DNA of 64,000 nt. Origin: CAIWHR01 sp963813415 (lineage in GTDB: Bacteria > Pseudomonadota > Gammaproteobacteria > Burkholderiales > Casimicrobiaceae). The first letter of the stretch is position 1; each line of letters starts with the position of its first letter. This document shows positions 17,081 to 25,533 of the stretch, in pieces. Where the stretch lies: assembly GCA_963813415.1 (NCBI GenBank), contig CAWEYW010000009.1:434001-498000 (forward strand). Reading direction: 5' to 3'. Made by a program: the position numbers and the translations under genes. The notes under the pieces were generated by a model, which saw nothing but the letters and a program-made list of their open reading frames with translations, was not told the origin of the DNA and ran no database searches.

Positions 17081-17749
17081 ATGATCGTCGACGGCCGCAC
17101 CGCACTGTGGTTCACGGTGGTAGCTCTCGGCGTCTATCATGGGTTGAACCCCGCCATGGGCTGGCCGCTCGCCGTCGCGAACGGCCTTTCGGCAAAGCGC
17201 GATGGCGCGGTGTTGGCGACGCTCGGGCCTCTGGGCGCAGGCCACTTGCTGGCGATGGTTGTCGCCGTGCTGCCGTTTGCGGTCCTCAGCGAGTACCTGC
17301 AGCACAGCCAGGCCATTCGCGTCGGCGCCGGGGTGCTGGTGCTGCTGTTCGGTGTCTACAAGCTTGCTGATCGGCGACATCCCCGGTACCTGGTGCGTAT
17401 CCCACCGACGCAGCTGGCGTGGTGGTCGTTCCTCATGGCCACGGCCCATGGTGCCGGGCTGATGCTGGTGCCAGTCGCGCTGGGCTTGTGCACGGCGGGG
17501 CCGTCCGTCGCCACCAGCCATGCGGGGCTCGGCACGCTGATGCAGTCGGGAGTAGCCACGGCCATCGCGGTGATTGCCGTCCATACCCTTGCCATGCTCG
17601 TGTCCGGCGTTGCCATTGCCTGGCTTGTGTACCGCTATCTCGGGCTGCAGTTTCTCAGGCGCGCGTGGCTCAACCTCGATACGTTATGGGGCACGAGCCT
17701 GGTCGCGGCTGGCGGTTCGAGCATCGCGCTAGCGTTGCGGTCAACCTAG
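17081..17749 (+). CDS. Polytopic membrane protein paired with SBP56
   Basis: A 222-aa integral membrane protein with about six helices, e.g. LWFTVVALGVYHGLNPAMGW, LLAMVVAVLPFAVL, GAGVLVLLFGVYKL, GLMLVPVALGL and IAVIAVHTLAMLVSGVAIAW. The repeated H-G motifs (YHGLNP, TAHGAGLM) recall metal-transport families such as HupE/NicO, but I cannot assign it to one. A role in copper delivery to SBP56 or in handling its sulfur substrate is inference from the 31-nt spacing. Confidence 0.7.
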   Translation: MIVDGRTALWFTVVALGVYHGLNPAMGWPLAVANGLSAKRDGAVLATLGPLGAGHLLAMVVAVLPFAVLSEYLQHSQAIRVGAGVLVLLFGVYKLADRRHPRYLVRIPPTQLAWWSFLMATAHGAGLMLVPVALGLCTAGPSVATSHAGLGTLMQSGVATAIAVIAVHTLAMLVSGVAIAWLVYRYLGLQFLRRAWLNLDTLWGTSLVAAGGSSIALALRST

Positions 17750-17785
17750 CGCTGCGCCGCGCTGCATAAGCACCATGGGAGGGAA

Positions 17786-18727
17786 ATGATGCGAATAGCC
17801 GTTGTTCAGCGACCGCCGGTGCTTCTGAATCGTTCCAGGACGATCGTGGACGCGGTCGCTGCTGTGCGGGAAGCCGCAGCGAATGACGCGCGCCTGATCG
17901 TTTTTCCGGAGGCGTACATCCCCGGTTATCCGGCGTGGATCTGGAGATTGCGCCCCGGTGGAGACATGGCGCTCGCGGAAAAGCTGCATTCGCTACTTCT
18001 CGCGAATGCGGTTAGCCTCGATGGGGACGACCTCACGCCACTTCGCGACGCGGCAAAAGAGCACGGTGTGACAGTCGTCTGCGGCATCGACGAGCGCGAT
18101 GCCGAGTTCAGCCGAGGAACCATCTACAACACCGTCGTGGTTATCGGGCCAGAGGGCTCCCTGTTGAACCGTCATCGAAAACTCATGCCTACGAATCCGG
18201 AGCGCATGGTCTGGGGACTCGGCGACGCTTCGGGACTGAAGGCGCTGGACACGCCGTGCGGTCGGGTCGGAGCGCTCATCTGCTGGGAAAACTATATGCC
18301 CCTTGCACGATTTGCGATGTACGCGCTGGGTGTCGAGATTTACATCGCGCCGACCTATGATTCCGGCGACAGATGGATCGGCACCCTGCAGCACATTGCA
18401 CGCGAGGGCGGATGCTGGGTAGTCGGCAGTGGTATGGCCTTTCGAGCCAGCGACATTCCTGAGAGTGTTCCCGGCAAGTCGGAGTTGTACCCGGATGCGG
18501 ATGAATGGATAAATCCGGGAGACTCCGTCGTGATCGAGCCAGGCGGGAAGATTGCGGCCGGGCCAATGCGGCGCGAACTCGGAGTTCTCTACGCCGACAT
18601 CGACCTCGAGCACGTCGGTATTGCGCGGCGGACCCTCGATGTCGTCGGTCACTATTCGAGACCCGATATCTTTCAGTTACATGTCAACACCAGCATGCTC
18701 AAACCCGTCGAGTTCGTGTCCGAATGA
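17786..18727 (+). CDS. Nitrilase (C-N hydrolase family)
   Basis: A 313-aa branch-1 nitrilase. The catalytic triad is complete: Glu in FPEAYIPGYPAW, Lys in NRHRKLMPT, Cys in LICWENYMPLARFA. The length and the CWENYMPLAR block match aliphatic/aryl nitrilases (EC 3.5.5.1), which turn nitriles into acids plus ammonia; cyanide hydratase activity cannot be excluded. GGAGGG at 17778-17783 favours the second ATG (17789) by spacing. The gene stands alone on the plus strand and its last 55 nt overlap the end of a convergent minus-strand gene. Confidence 0.92.
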   Translation: MMRIAVVQRPPVLLNRSRTIVDAVAAVREAAANDARLIVFPEAYIPGYPAWIWRLRPGGDMALAEKLHSLLLANAVSLDGDDLTPLRDAAKEHGVTVVCGIDERDAEFSRGTIYNTVVVIGPEGSLLNRHRKLMPTNPERMVWGLGDASGLKALDTPCGRVGALICWENYMPLARFAMYALGVEIYIAPTYDSGDRWIGTLQHIAREGGCWVVGSGMAFRASDIPESVPGKSELYPDADEWINPGDSVVIEPGGKIAAGPMRRELGVLYADIDLEHVGIARRTLDVVGHYSRPDIFQLHVNTSMLKPVEFVSE

Positions 18728-19194
18728 TCGAAACCCTTTCGGCGATCCACCCGTCTACCGGAACGCGCAGGGCTTAGCCGGACCAGCATCGTCGTTCCGC
18801 TGCTCGTTGTGAATGTCGCCGTTAGGCTGTCGGCCGACACGCGCGCCATCATCACGCCGGCGTTCGACAGCCCCCAGGAGGTGTTAGTGTCAACGTCGGT
18901 CGCGCCAGCGCGGCTCGACACGAGAACGCCGCTCGTCGGATCCCACGCGTACGTGCCGATCTCGATGCCATCGATGCCGCTCGGGTCGGCGACGGGATCG
19001 CCATCCTGCGCGAAGTAGTAGACGTCGTTGGGCAGGAAGACGAGGGCGGCCGACCGATCAGGCACCGACGCATCGCCGAGGAACCAGGCACCGACGATCG
19101 ACTGTGCCAGCGCCGGTGCGGCGACAAGAACCGCGAGCAGCGCGGCCAAGACCGCTGCGCGCTTGCCCCAATGGGTGTTCGAACGCACTGTCAT
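18673..19194 (-). CDS. Secreted hypothetical protein
   Basis: A 173-aa protein with a clear Sec signal (AVLAALLAVLVAAPALAQ, cleavage after ALA). AGGAG lies 8 nt before the ATG at 19194. The mature part is Ser/Thr/Asp-rich and beta-like: IVGAWFLGDASVPDRSAALV, VYYFAQDGDPVADPSGIDGI and an EIGTYAWDPTSG segment, resembling small calycin-like secreted proteins. The last 30 residues (SGRRVDRRKGFDHSD...) lie in the overlap with the nitrilase gene and change character, suggesting the original stop was lost and the frame now reads into the neighbour. Function unknown. Confidence 0.6.
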   Translation of the reverse strand: MTVRSNTHWGKRAAVLAALLAVLVAAPALAQSIVGAWFLGDASVPDRSAALVFLPNDVYYFAQDGDPVADPSGIDGIEIGTYAWDPTSGVLVSSRAGATDVDTNTSWGLSNAGVMMARVSADSLTATFTTSSGTTMLVRLSPARSGRRVDRRKGFDHSDTNSTGLSMLVLTCN

Positions 19195-19701
19195 GGAACT
19201 CTCCTGGGAAAGCCCCGTTTCACGAGATAGCCTCCCGATTTATTGCGCTCGGAATCGCGGTGTCTCGTTGACAAGAATCAAGCGGTACCGGCGGTTTCGT
19301 CTTCGGTCGGGTTCGTACGTGCCGACGGCTGCCGTGACCCGTGGCGCGACACACGACTTGTGAATCGTCGTAATCCCCGGCGCCGCCAACGTGAAGTCCG
19401 GAAAGACCGTCGTGGTGGCGTGACCGAACGCGTGGGTGACGGCGGGGTGGCCCGTATCCGAGTCTGACGATCGAGCGCGTGTACGCTGCGGGTCGGTGTG
19501 GCCGACCGCTACCGCGCGCGTACTCGGTTCGGACTTTGATGTATTCGAGCACGGCGTTCGCAGGAGCGGCCAAGCGTCTCGACGTGATGCGCCGACGCTA
19601 ACGCAGGGGGCAATAGCCATAGGTGATCGGTCAGTGAAGGAACAGGCTGAAGCGCCGGTGTAATCAAAAGGCCACGGGTGTCCCGGCCAATCAACATCCG
19701 C
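19195..19701. other. Intergenic stretch with no supported gene
   Basis: Between the secreted protein gene and the RHH gene promoter. A 157-codon minus frame (19240-19713) exists but is rich in Arg/Thr/Pro, lacks a ribosome site and resembles no family, so I do not call it. Confidence 0.4.
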
Positions 19702-19717
19702 TATAATGCACATGTGC
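19702..19717 (+). promoter_or_regulatory. -10 box abutting a perfect palindrome
   Basis: TATAAT at 19702-19707 is a consensus -10 element. It is followed at once by GCACATGTGC (19708-19717), a perfect 10-bp palindrome covering the likely transcription start. A second CATGTG lies at 19722-19727. No good -35 is seen. Placed just before a ribbon-helix-helix-like gene, it fits an autoregulatory operator. Confidence 0.5.
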
Positions 19718-19740
19718 TGACCATGTGTAGGAGGATTGGT

Positions 19741-20025
19741 ATGGCTACTGCAACTGAGCGGGTGCCAGTGCTTATGAGTGCGGCGGAGAAGAAGCGCCTT
19801 GCACGTCAGGCCCAGAGGGCCGGCATCTCACTCGGAGAATATTTGCGGCGCGCCGCGGCTGCCTTCTCGCCGGAGGAAGACAACGAAGCTCTCGACGCGC
19901 TGCTCACGCAAGTCGAGAGAAGCACGGCGGCCGCCAGCGCGGCGATTGACGACACGCTCGCGTATGTGGAGGCATCCAACCAGCGCATCGCCGCGATGGA
20001 AGCCGCGGCGCGGCGCGTGCCCTGA
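19741..20025 (+). CDS. Ribbon-helix-helix-like small protein
   Basis: A 94-aa product whose N-terminus (PVLMSAAEKKRLARQAQRAG, then ISLGEYLRRAA) follows the strand-helix-helix pattern of MobC/ParG-type ribbon-helix-helix DNA-binding proteins. The second half is an Ala-rich helix. The start ATG 19741 is preceded by AGGAGGA, an excellent ribosome site. Its stop overlaps the next ATG (TGATG), so the two genes are translationally coupled. A plasmid/ICE mobilisation accessory or an antitoxin-like autoregulator are both possible; no relaxase or toxin is nearby. Confidence 0.7.
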   Translation: MATATERVPVLMSAAEKKRLARQAQRAGISLGEYLRRAAAAFSPEEDNEALDALLTQVERSTAAASAAIDDTLAYVEASNQRIAAMEAAARRVP

Positions 20026-20234
20026 TGGGCATTACGGACCGCGTGTGGGATGCGCTCACCACAGTGCTTCGGATGAACGACAAGGTCGAGCGAATGAGCG
20101 CGACGCTCAAGACGCAACAGGACAAAATCGAAAACCTGACCGAGCGCGTCATCCGCCTGGAGACAGCACTCGAGCTTGGCCTCGCTGCCCGCAGGGAGGG
20201 CAGCGTTTCCAGACCGTTGCTACCCGGGAGCTGA
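20025..20234 (+). CDS. Small coiled-coil protein coupled to the RHH gene
   Basis: A 69-aa protein that starts in the TGATG stop/start overlap with the RHH gene. Its core KVERMSATLKTQQDKIENLT continues ERVIRLETALELG with heptad spacing, predicting a dimeric coiled coil. I do not recognise a family. The coupling implies a fixed stoichiometry with the RHH protein. Confidence 0.6.
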   Translation: MGITDRVWDALTTVLRMNDKVERMSATLKTQQDKIENLTERVIRLETALELGLAARREGSVSRPLLPGS

Positions 20235-20380
20235 CGAGCTGCCGTTTGCCGCGACCTGAGCGCCGCCGCGGCAGTGGCGCCCGTCCGCGTTGCGGCTAGA
20301 TGCCAGGTCGGGTCCGGAGGGGTGCCGGGGCCCGGAACCGGGTCGCTGTACTGCTGGTAGCCTTAACCGAGCCGGCCGTC

Positions 20381-20752
20381 ATGCCAAAGACCACGCCAAT
20401 AATTACTGCCCGCACCCAGGCTCTGCAGTATGCCCACCTTGCGTACATGCCCCCTCACGACGGACAAGGGCCGGGCAGCATTCTGCGTCTGGACCGCGTT
20501 TTCCCGACCACTCTTGGGGTAGGCATGCACTGGTGCGGACGACAGCTGCATCTCGACGTCCATATGCTGGTCATGGCTCAGCTGTGTGAGGTGCTCCATC
20601 TCGAAATGCCTGACGCTTGGCGTGCGCACCTCGAGTTGACGAAGGAGCTCATGAAGGACTGTCTGCCAGTGGTTGGGACAGAAGTGAGCCACACGCGGCG
20701 TTCAGGGACGCGCCTGGTCCGAATGGTTGAGGTGCGTTCATGTTCTCACTGA
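20381..20752 (+). CDS. Hypothetical protein (weak)
   Basis: A 123-aa frame starting MPKTTPIITARTQALQYAHL with a protein-like centre (LHLDVHMLVMAQLCEVLHLE, then MPDAWRAHLELTKELM). No ribosome site precedes the ATG. GC at third positions is lower than in the neighbouring catabolic genes, consistent with acquired DNA. The antisense frame (20363-20692) is also open. No family is recognised. Confidence 0.3.
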   Translation: MPKTTPIITARTQALQYAHLAYMPPHDGQGPGSILRLDRVFPTTLGVGMHWCGRQLHLDVHMLVMAQLCEVLHLEMPDAWRAHLELTKELMKDCLPVVGTEVSHTRRSGTRLVRMVEVRSCSH

Positions 20753-20860
20753 GCGTTGGCGAAATTAGATTGGATGGTTAGTGCGGCTTAACGGCCACTG
20801 GTTAGTGAGGCTGCGGTGTTCTTACAGCCGGGGATTTCGCGTCGCTCATGCCGAGCATTT

Positions 20861-20888
20861 ATGTCGCATAATTTGTATTATGTAAAGT
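20861..20888. other. dif-like XerC/XerD recombination site
   Basis: A 28-bp site: XerC-type arm ATGTCGCATAA, 6-bp centre TTTGTA, XerD-type arm TTATGTAAAGT. The E. coli dif arms are GGTGCGCATAA and TTATGTTAAAT, so 8/11 and 9/11 positions match. The centre resembles plasmid pdif (GGTGTA) more than chromosomal dif (TGTATA). It sits about 40 bp before an IS5-family remnant and 400 bp from a decayed tyrosine integrase. Either a pdif/IMEX-type integration scar or the chromosome's own dif is possible. Confidence 0.6.
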
Positions 20889-20925
20889 AGCATCCCTAGG
20901 GCTGCGGCGCTATCTCCCCGCGACG

Positions 20926-21146
20926 CCGCGCTTCATCAACAAACCGGCCCCATAGAGAAGATCGAGAAGCGCAAGGCGAGCGTGCGGGCGAAGGTGGAAC
21001 ATCCGTTCCGGGTCATCAAGCGCCAGTTCGGCTTGATGAAGGTGCGCTTCCGCGGATTGGCGAAGAACACGGCGCATGTGATCACGCTGTTCGCGCTGTC
21101 GAATCTGTGGATGGCACGACGGCGGTTGTTGGCGATGACGGAATAG
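20926..21146 (+). mobile_element. IS5-family transposase C-terminal remnant
   Basis: An open frame ending TAG at 21144-21146 encodes IEKIEKRKASVRAKVEHPFR, then VIKRQFGLMKVRFRGLAKNT and ITLFALSNLWMARRRLL. This is the conserved C-terminal third of IS5-group DDE transposases, including the last catalytic Glu region. The N-terminal two thirds and the inverted repeats are absent, so it is a dead fragment. It begins just after the dif-like site. Confidence 0.85.
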
Positions 21147-21282
21147 TTGCGTCAGCAGCACCGGAAAGCGCGAAATCCGGACCCGAAACGCGCGTCGCGG
21201 GACCAGAAAAAAACGAAACCCGTCGTGATTTTGTCGCCGAAAGCGAGCGACGTGAACTACGACCGGCACCTCGAAGGCTTGA

Positions 21283-21940
21283 TCAGACCTTCCTTAGGAA
21301 ATCTCGATAGGCGGCGCAGTCATCCGCGCCAAGGCTAAAGACCGGCTTGCCGCGAACGAGTACGGACCAAGCCAGGAAGCGCTCGGTCTCCTTTCGATAG
21401 ACGCGCCATGTGTGGGGCGACGCCTGATATTGACGCAACCACGCGCCTATCGCGGCAAGGTCATGACCTGCATCGATTTGGCACCTGTCGCTTGGTCCCC
21501 GGTTCCGACCGCGGCTACCGTCAAGGTCTGGGAGGGGTCTAAAGCGTTCGAGTGGCGCGGGGGCATCGCTCAGATCCTGGGTGCACGCGGACTCCTTCCA
21601 TTTGGAGATTGCACCCGGCGTCCGAGGCTCGACGCCATACCGCTCTATTGGTATGCCGATGTGGGCCGAGTGGTCCTCGATCCATAGCGCGAGCTGACGG
21701 GCTCCTCTCCTGCCCTACTCCCCTTATGTTGCTATGCCATCGGACGCCACGCCTGTTAATGGCCTCCGCGACCGAACGGAGTGTCGTCAGTCCCGCGGTC
21801 GCGAGGGCGTTGGCCAACTTTGCCTCCATCCAAAGCCGGGGATGGTCTTCGCCACCCGGGCTGCGAAGACGGCTTTGGGTCAGTCGCAAGCCCCCGTACG
21901 CGGATGACTGCTTCTTTGTCTGATAACGGACGAGTGTCAT
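21283..21940 (-). pseudogene. DUF3701-type tyrosine integrase remnant (frameshifted, catalytic domain lost)
   Basis: On the minus strand two frames combine. The first (from about 21940) reads RLWMEAKLANALATAGLTTL, then INRRGVRWHSNIRGVG, the DUF3701 N-terminal domain of phage-type integrases. After a frameshift near 21700 a second frame reads ARQLALWIEDHSAHIG, DGSRGRNRG and the SAM-like core-binding segment AWLRQYQASPHTWRVYRKET followed by ERFLAWSVLVRGK. It stops at 21283 before the catalytic R-H-R-Y domain. The truncation point abuts the IS5 remnant, which may have cut it. Confidence 0.8.
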
Positions 21941-22045
21941 TCTTTCGCACCTCCGCCACGCCTTTCGTCGCGAGGATACGAACCACGCGTCAGATCATTC
22001 CTGATACTCTGCGTTATTCAACCACTGGCAACGGGTTCTGTGTCC

Positions 22046-24343
22046 ATGAAAATGAACGCGCTCCGCCTGTTGTTTTACTTCTTGTGCTCGTCGTGCGGCA
22101 GCGCGCTGGCCGATAGCTTTGTCGAGACATTCGGCGGCACGGAGCTCGACTGGTGCCGCTGGGAAGACGTCAGCCAGCAAGGCGCTACGGTCAGCCAGGC
22201 TGACGCGCTCCGACTCGCCACGAATGGCTCCCAGGCGTATTCCAACGCGCAAGTACTGTCACAGGCACGCTACAGCAACGACTTCGACGTCGAGGTCCAG
22301 TACCGCAGAGTCTCCGGTTTCTCGCCTGCGCCTTTAGGTAATGGCCTCCTGATAAGCGGTGTCGGCCTGTACTGGGACCAGGCGCGCTACATCCAGTACC
22401 AAAGGATACTGTCCAGCGGTTCGGATCAGTTCGCCGTCTACTCGTCACTGCCGCAGCACGCGGGCGGTGGGCTGCCCTCCGTGTCCTCGACGGAGGGTGC
22501 CGGTGCGATGCGCATGGTGCGGAACGGCTCGACGCTCAAGTTCCTCTACGCGTCGGGAGCGGGCTGGGTCGAGCTGGGCTCGCTCACCGTTCCAGCAACA
22601 CCGGTGCACGTTTTGTTGTTCTCGCTCAACACGGGCGAGCCGCGCAGCACGGTGGTGACGTTCGGCAACTATCGCGTTAACGCCGCGACGACGGATGACG
22701 TTATCGAAGGGCAAGGAGCGTTCTTTCACAAGCGGGACGATTTCGCGGTCACGGCGTTCACCGAGAATTATCCAGTCGAGCGCTACTGGCGCGGCGGCTT
22801 TACAGCGCCCGCGATGTTCACCACCTTGCGCCAAGCCGGATTCGAGTGGTCAAAGACGAGCGTGACCACGGAGACGTCGTCAGAGCTCGCCGCAGCATCG
22901 CCCGAACAGTGGCGCTCACTCGGCTGGCAGGACCGGTTCTGGTCCTCGCGCGAGTACGCCGCTCAAACGCTCGCGGACTCGTCCAAGGCCGGCATGCGCC
23001 TGGAGGTTCAACTGCTGCTGAGCCCGCACGCCGCCTATTGGGGCTACCAGCAAGCGCCCGCGGCGTGGGCGGGCAAATCGGTCGCCGAAATCGCGGCTTT
23101 ACTGGAGGAAAACGTCTACCAGACCGCCAAATACTTCAAAGATCGCGGGTTAAACGTGGAGCGGTACGCGATCGGCAACGAGATCGACATCGGCATCCTC
23201 GACTTCCTGCCCAACGTCCGCGTAACCGTCCCGTCCGGCGTCAACTTCCCGCAGGACATGGAATGGCTTCGCGCGAACATCTGGCAGACGGAGGCGACGC
23301 TACTGCAGGCCGCGATCAAGGGGGTCAAGCGTGCCGAGCCCAGCGCAGCGATCATTCTCCACATCGGTGGACTGGAGTTCAACGACGGAAACGTCTTCCC
23401 GCCCGCGTTCTTTCAGGCGATGGATGACTTCGGCGTCCAGTACGACTACGCCGCGCTTTCCCATCCGTATGCGTCGTATCCCTGGAAGCTCGATCGTTAC
23501 ACGACGGCTTGTTGGTTCAAGCGCCTCGCCCGGACTGTTGCCCGAATTCACGGCGTGTCGGGCAAGCCGGTCATGATGGTCGAAGCCTCTTATCCAGGGC
23601 GGCTGGACGTGGGTAATGTGGCACCTCCGATGCGCGACTTCCCGTTCACGCCGCAGGGCCAGGCGTCCTGGGTGCGGGAACAGCTTCGCTTCGCTAGTAC
23701 GCATCCCGAGATCAAGAGCTGGCACTACTTCTATCCGGACATGCCGCGCGATCTGATGGATCTGAGCTCGACCGCACAGGTCCTGGCCAGCGCGTCTAGC
23801 CTCTTCGAAACGGCAGCCTCGCCGCGACCTGCGCTGGATGAGTTCAAAGTCAATCTGGCGCAGCCATCCCGCAACGCGGTCGAATTCTACAACGCCACGC
23901 TGGATCACTACTTCGTGTCGGCATTGTCTGGCGATATCGACGCTCTCGACTCCGGCCAATTGCGCGGTTGGGCGCGCACGGGGGAAGTATTTCGAGTGTT
24001 TCCATCGGCTCGAGAGGCATCGTCACCCGTATGCCGCTTCTATATACCGCCGGCAAACGGTGACTCGCATTTCTATTCGGCATCTCCAGTCGAGTGCACG
24101 GACGTCGCCGCGCGCTTTCCTGCATTCGTCCAGGAATCGACGGAGGTGATGGACGTCTTTCTGCCTGCGCTCAACGGAACCTGCATCGCAGGCGCGCAAC
24201 CGGTCTTCAGGGTGTGGAACGCACGGGCGGACACCAATCATCGCTATACGACCAACCCAGCGATTCGCGACCAGATGCTTGCGCGTGGCTATGTACCGGA
24301 AGGCTATGGTCCGGACGCCGTCGCGATGTGCGTTCCACGCTAG
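22046..24343 (+). CDS. Secreted GH53-like endo-galactanase with C-terminal DUF5648
   Basis: A 765-aa protein (ATG 22046; GTG 22040 is in frame). It has a signal peptide ending GSALA. Residues about 20-210 form a lectin-like beta-sandwich (DSFVETFGGTELDWCRW...). A TIM-barrel follows, with the acid/base Glu in VERYAIGNEIDIG and nucleophile Glu in KPVMMVEASYPGRLD, as in family GH53 arabinogalactan endo-1,4-galactanases. The last 150 residues are a DUF5648 module (VEFYNATLDHYFVSAL ... DSHFYSASPVEC ... NHRYTTNP). It would act outside the cell on plant galactan side chains. The same DUF5648 module ends the protease at 39785-41161. It stands alone within the accessory region. Confidence 0.82.
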   Translation: MKMNALRLLFYFLCSSCGSALADSFVETFGGTELDWCRWEDVSQQGATVSQADALRLATNGSQAYSNAQVLSQARYSNDFDVEVQYRRVSGFSPAPLGNGLLISGVGLYWDQARYIQYQRILSSGSDQFAVYSSLPQHAGGGLPSVSSTEGAGAMRMVRNGSTLKFLYASGAGWVELGSLTVPATPVHVLLFSLNTGEPRSTVVTFGNYRVNAATTDDVIEGQGAFFHKRDDFAVTAFTENYPVERYWRGGFTAPAMFTTLRQAGFEWSKTSVTTETSSELAAASPEQWRSLGWQDRFWSSREYAAQTLADSSKAGMRLEVQLLLSPHAAYWGYQQAPAAWAGKSVAEIAALLEENVYQTAKYFKDRGLNVERYAIGNEIDIGILDFLPNVRVTVPSGVNFPQDMEWLRANIWQTEATLLQAAIKGVKRAEPSAAIILHIGGLEFNDGNVFPPAFFQAMDDFGVQYDYAALSHPYASYPWKLDRYTTACWFKRLARTVARIHGVSGKPVMMVEASYPGRLDVGNVAPPMRDFPFTPQGQASWVREQLRFASTHPEIKSWHYFYPDMPRDLMDLSSTAQVLASASSLFETAASPRPALDEFKVNLAQPSRNAVEFYNATLDHYFVSALSGDIDALDSGQLRGWARTGEVFRVFPSAREASSPVCRFYIPPANGDSHFYSASPVECTDVAARFPAFVQESTEVMDVFLPALNGTCIAGAQPVFRVWNARADTNHRYTTNPAIRDQMLARGYVPEGYGPDAVAMCVPR

Positions 24344-24872
24344 CCGCGGGCGGTCTCGACCGGCGCCTCCCGGGCCGCGTCGAAATCACCGGCGGGCCGG
24401 TTTCTCTGGTCGCGGACTTGCGCGCCAAGCATCAAGCGTCGACTAACTTCGCCCCCCGGCGCGTTCGTCGCATTGGAGTCCGTAGCTGGTCGCCTAACGC
24501 CGCGTGGAACGCATCGTCAAGGGTCCGCTTAGCGATGGCCCGAATGGCTGCAGTGGCTATTGCGGCTCAGTAGCGGCACGGTCGCGGCCTCGGACTCGTT
24601 ACCGATCGCCTGCGCAAGCCGCGCTGACTCACTGCCGCGCCGTCCTGTGGCATGGCAGGCATGTGCCCGCACGGCAACATAGAACCAGTGCCGAAGCTTG
24701 CAATTCGTTATCATGAGTCATTTACCGACTGGGACAAATCACGTCGTCTTGGCGTAAAACGCAGTGATCGAGCGAGATCGTTTAGACAAACAATTTCAAT
24801 AAATACCAGGGCGAGCAATGGGCGGACGCAATAGTGGGCGGTACGGATGGCGCGGCGTTCTCTTTCAGGGCT
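24344..24872. other. 530-nt stretch without a supported gene
   Basis: Between the GH53 gene and the group II intron remnant. I searched the minus-strand 3' side of the remnant for an intron domain V hairpin and did not find one, so the intron's RNA part seems lost here. Confidence 0.45.
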
Positions 24873-25533
24873 TCAGACCTTCGCATTCGGCATGGTGGCA
24901 CGACCGGGTAGCAGGCGGATCAGTCCCAATGTTTCGTAGAGAAACTGGTCGGAGTATTGGCGATACCCCGTTCCCCGCCGGCCCTGGCGTCGTACCAGCC
25001 AGATCCGCAAGCGTCGCGCGACGTATTTGTCGATCAAGCGGTAGATCCGTCCCACCGGGCCTTGGCTAAAGTATCCCGCCCAGCCCCGCAGCAGCGGTTC
25101 AACTGCTCGATACAAGTTGCTACATCGAGAGCATTCCATCGCGACGTTGTCGCGTCGTGTACTTCCCGCAGTAGCCGGTTGATGGCTTTCCGCGACGGTC
25201 GGATTCCCCAGTAAGGTCGCCCACCGCGGCCAAGAGGCGGCCCACGGTGTAGCCGAGGAAGTCGAAGCTCTCGTCCGGTAGCGTCACCAGACGAGCCTTC
25301 TTCGGATTCACGGTCAGGCCCAGTTTGCCCATCAAGTGTTGCATGGCCTCATCGCCGCTGCGCCTCGGCCCGGGTGGGCAGAGGATCACAAAGTCATCGG
25401 CGTAGTTGACCACCTCGGTCCCCAAACGTCGGGCATAACCTTGGCGATACCACGCCAGCATGAGCGACGGAAATACGAATTGGCCAGCAACGGGGAGATC
25501 TTGCGGCGTGCCGGTCGGCCGTGCTGGCCTCAC
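24873..25533 (-). pseudogene. Group II intron reverse transcriptase/maturase remnant
   Basis: Two minus-strand frames encode the 3' part of a group II intron RT. The first has the catalytic motif VVNYADDFVIL, then KLGLTVNPKKARLV and FDFLGYTVGR. After a frameshift near 25130-25190 the second encodes the maturase domain (LLRGWAGYFSQGPVGRIYRL, RRQGRRGTG) and ends NAKV at 24873. The 5' part is scrambled by further indels near 25500 and the N-terminal RT domains are missing. Its upstream edge meets the stop of the ABC permease gene (25530), so it was inserted or trimmed exactly at the operon end. Confidence 0.85.

Noticed and set aside
19240..19713. 157-codon minus-strand frame upstream of the RHH gene
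   Set aside because: No ribosome site, no recognisable family, composition like non-coding sequence, and it overlaps the RHH promoter.
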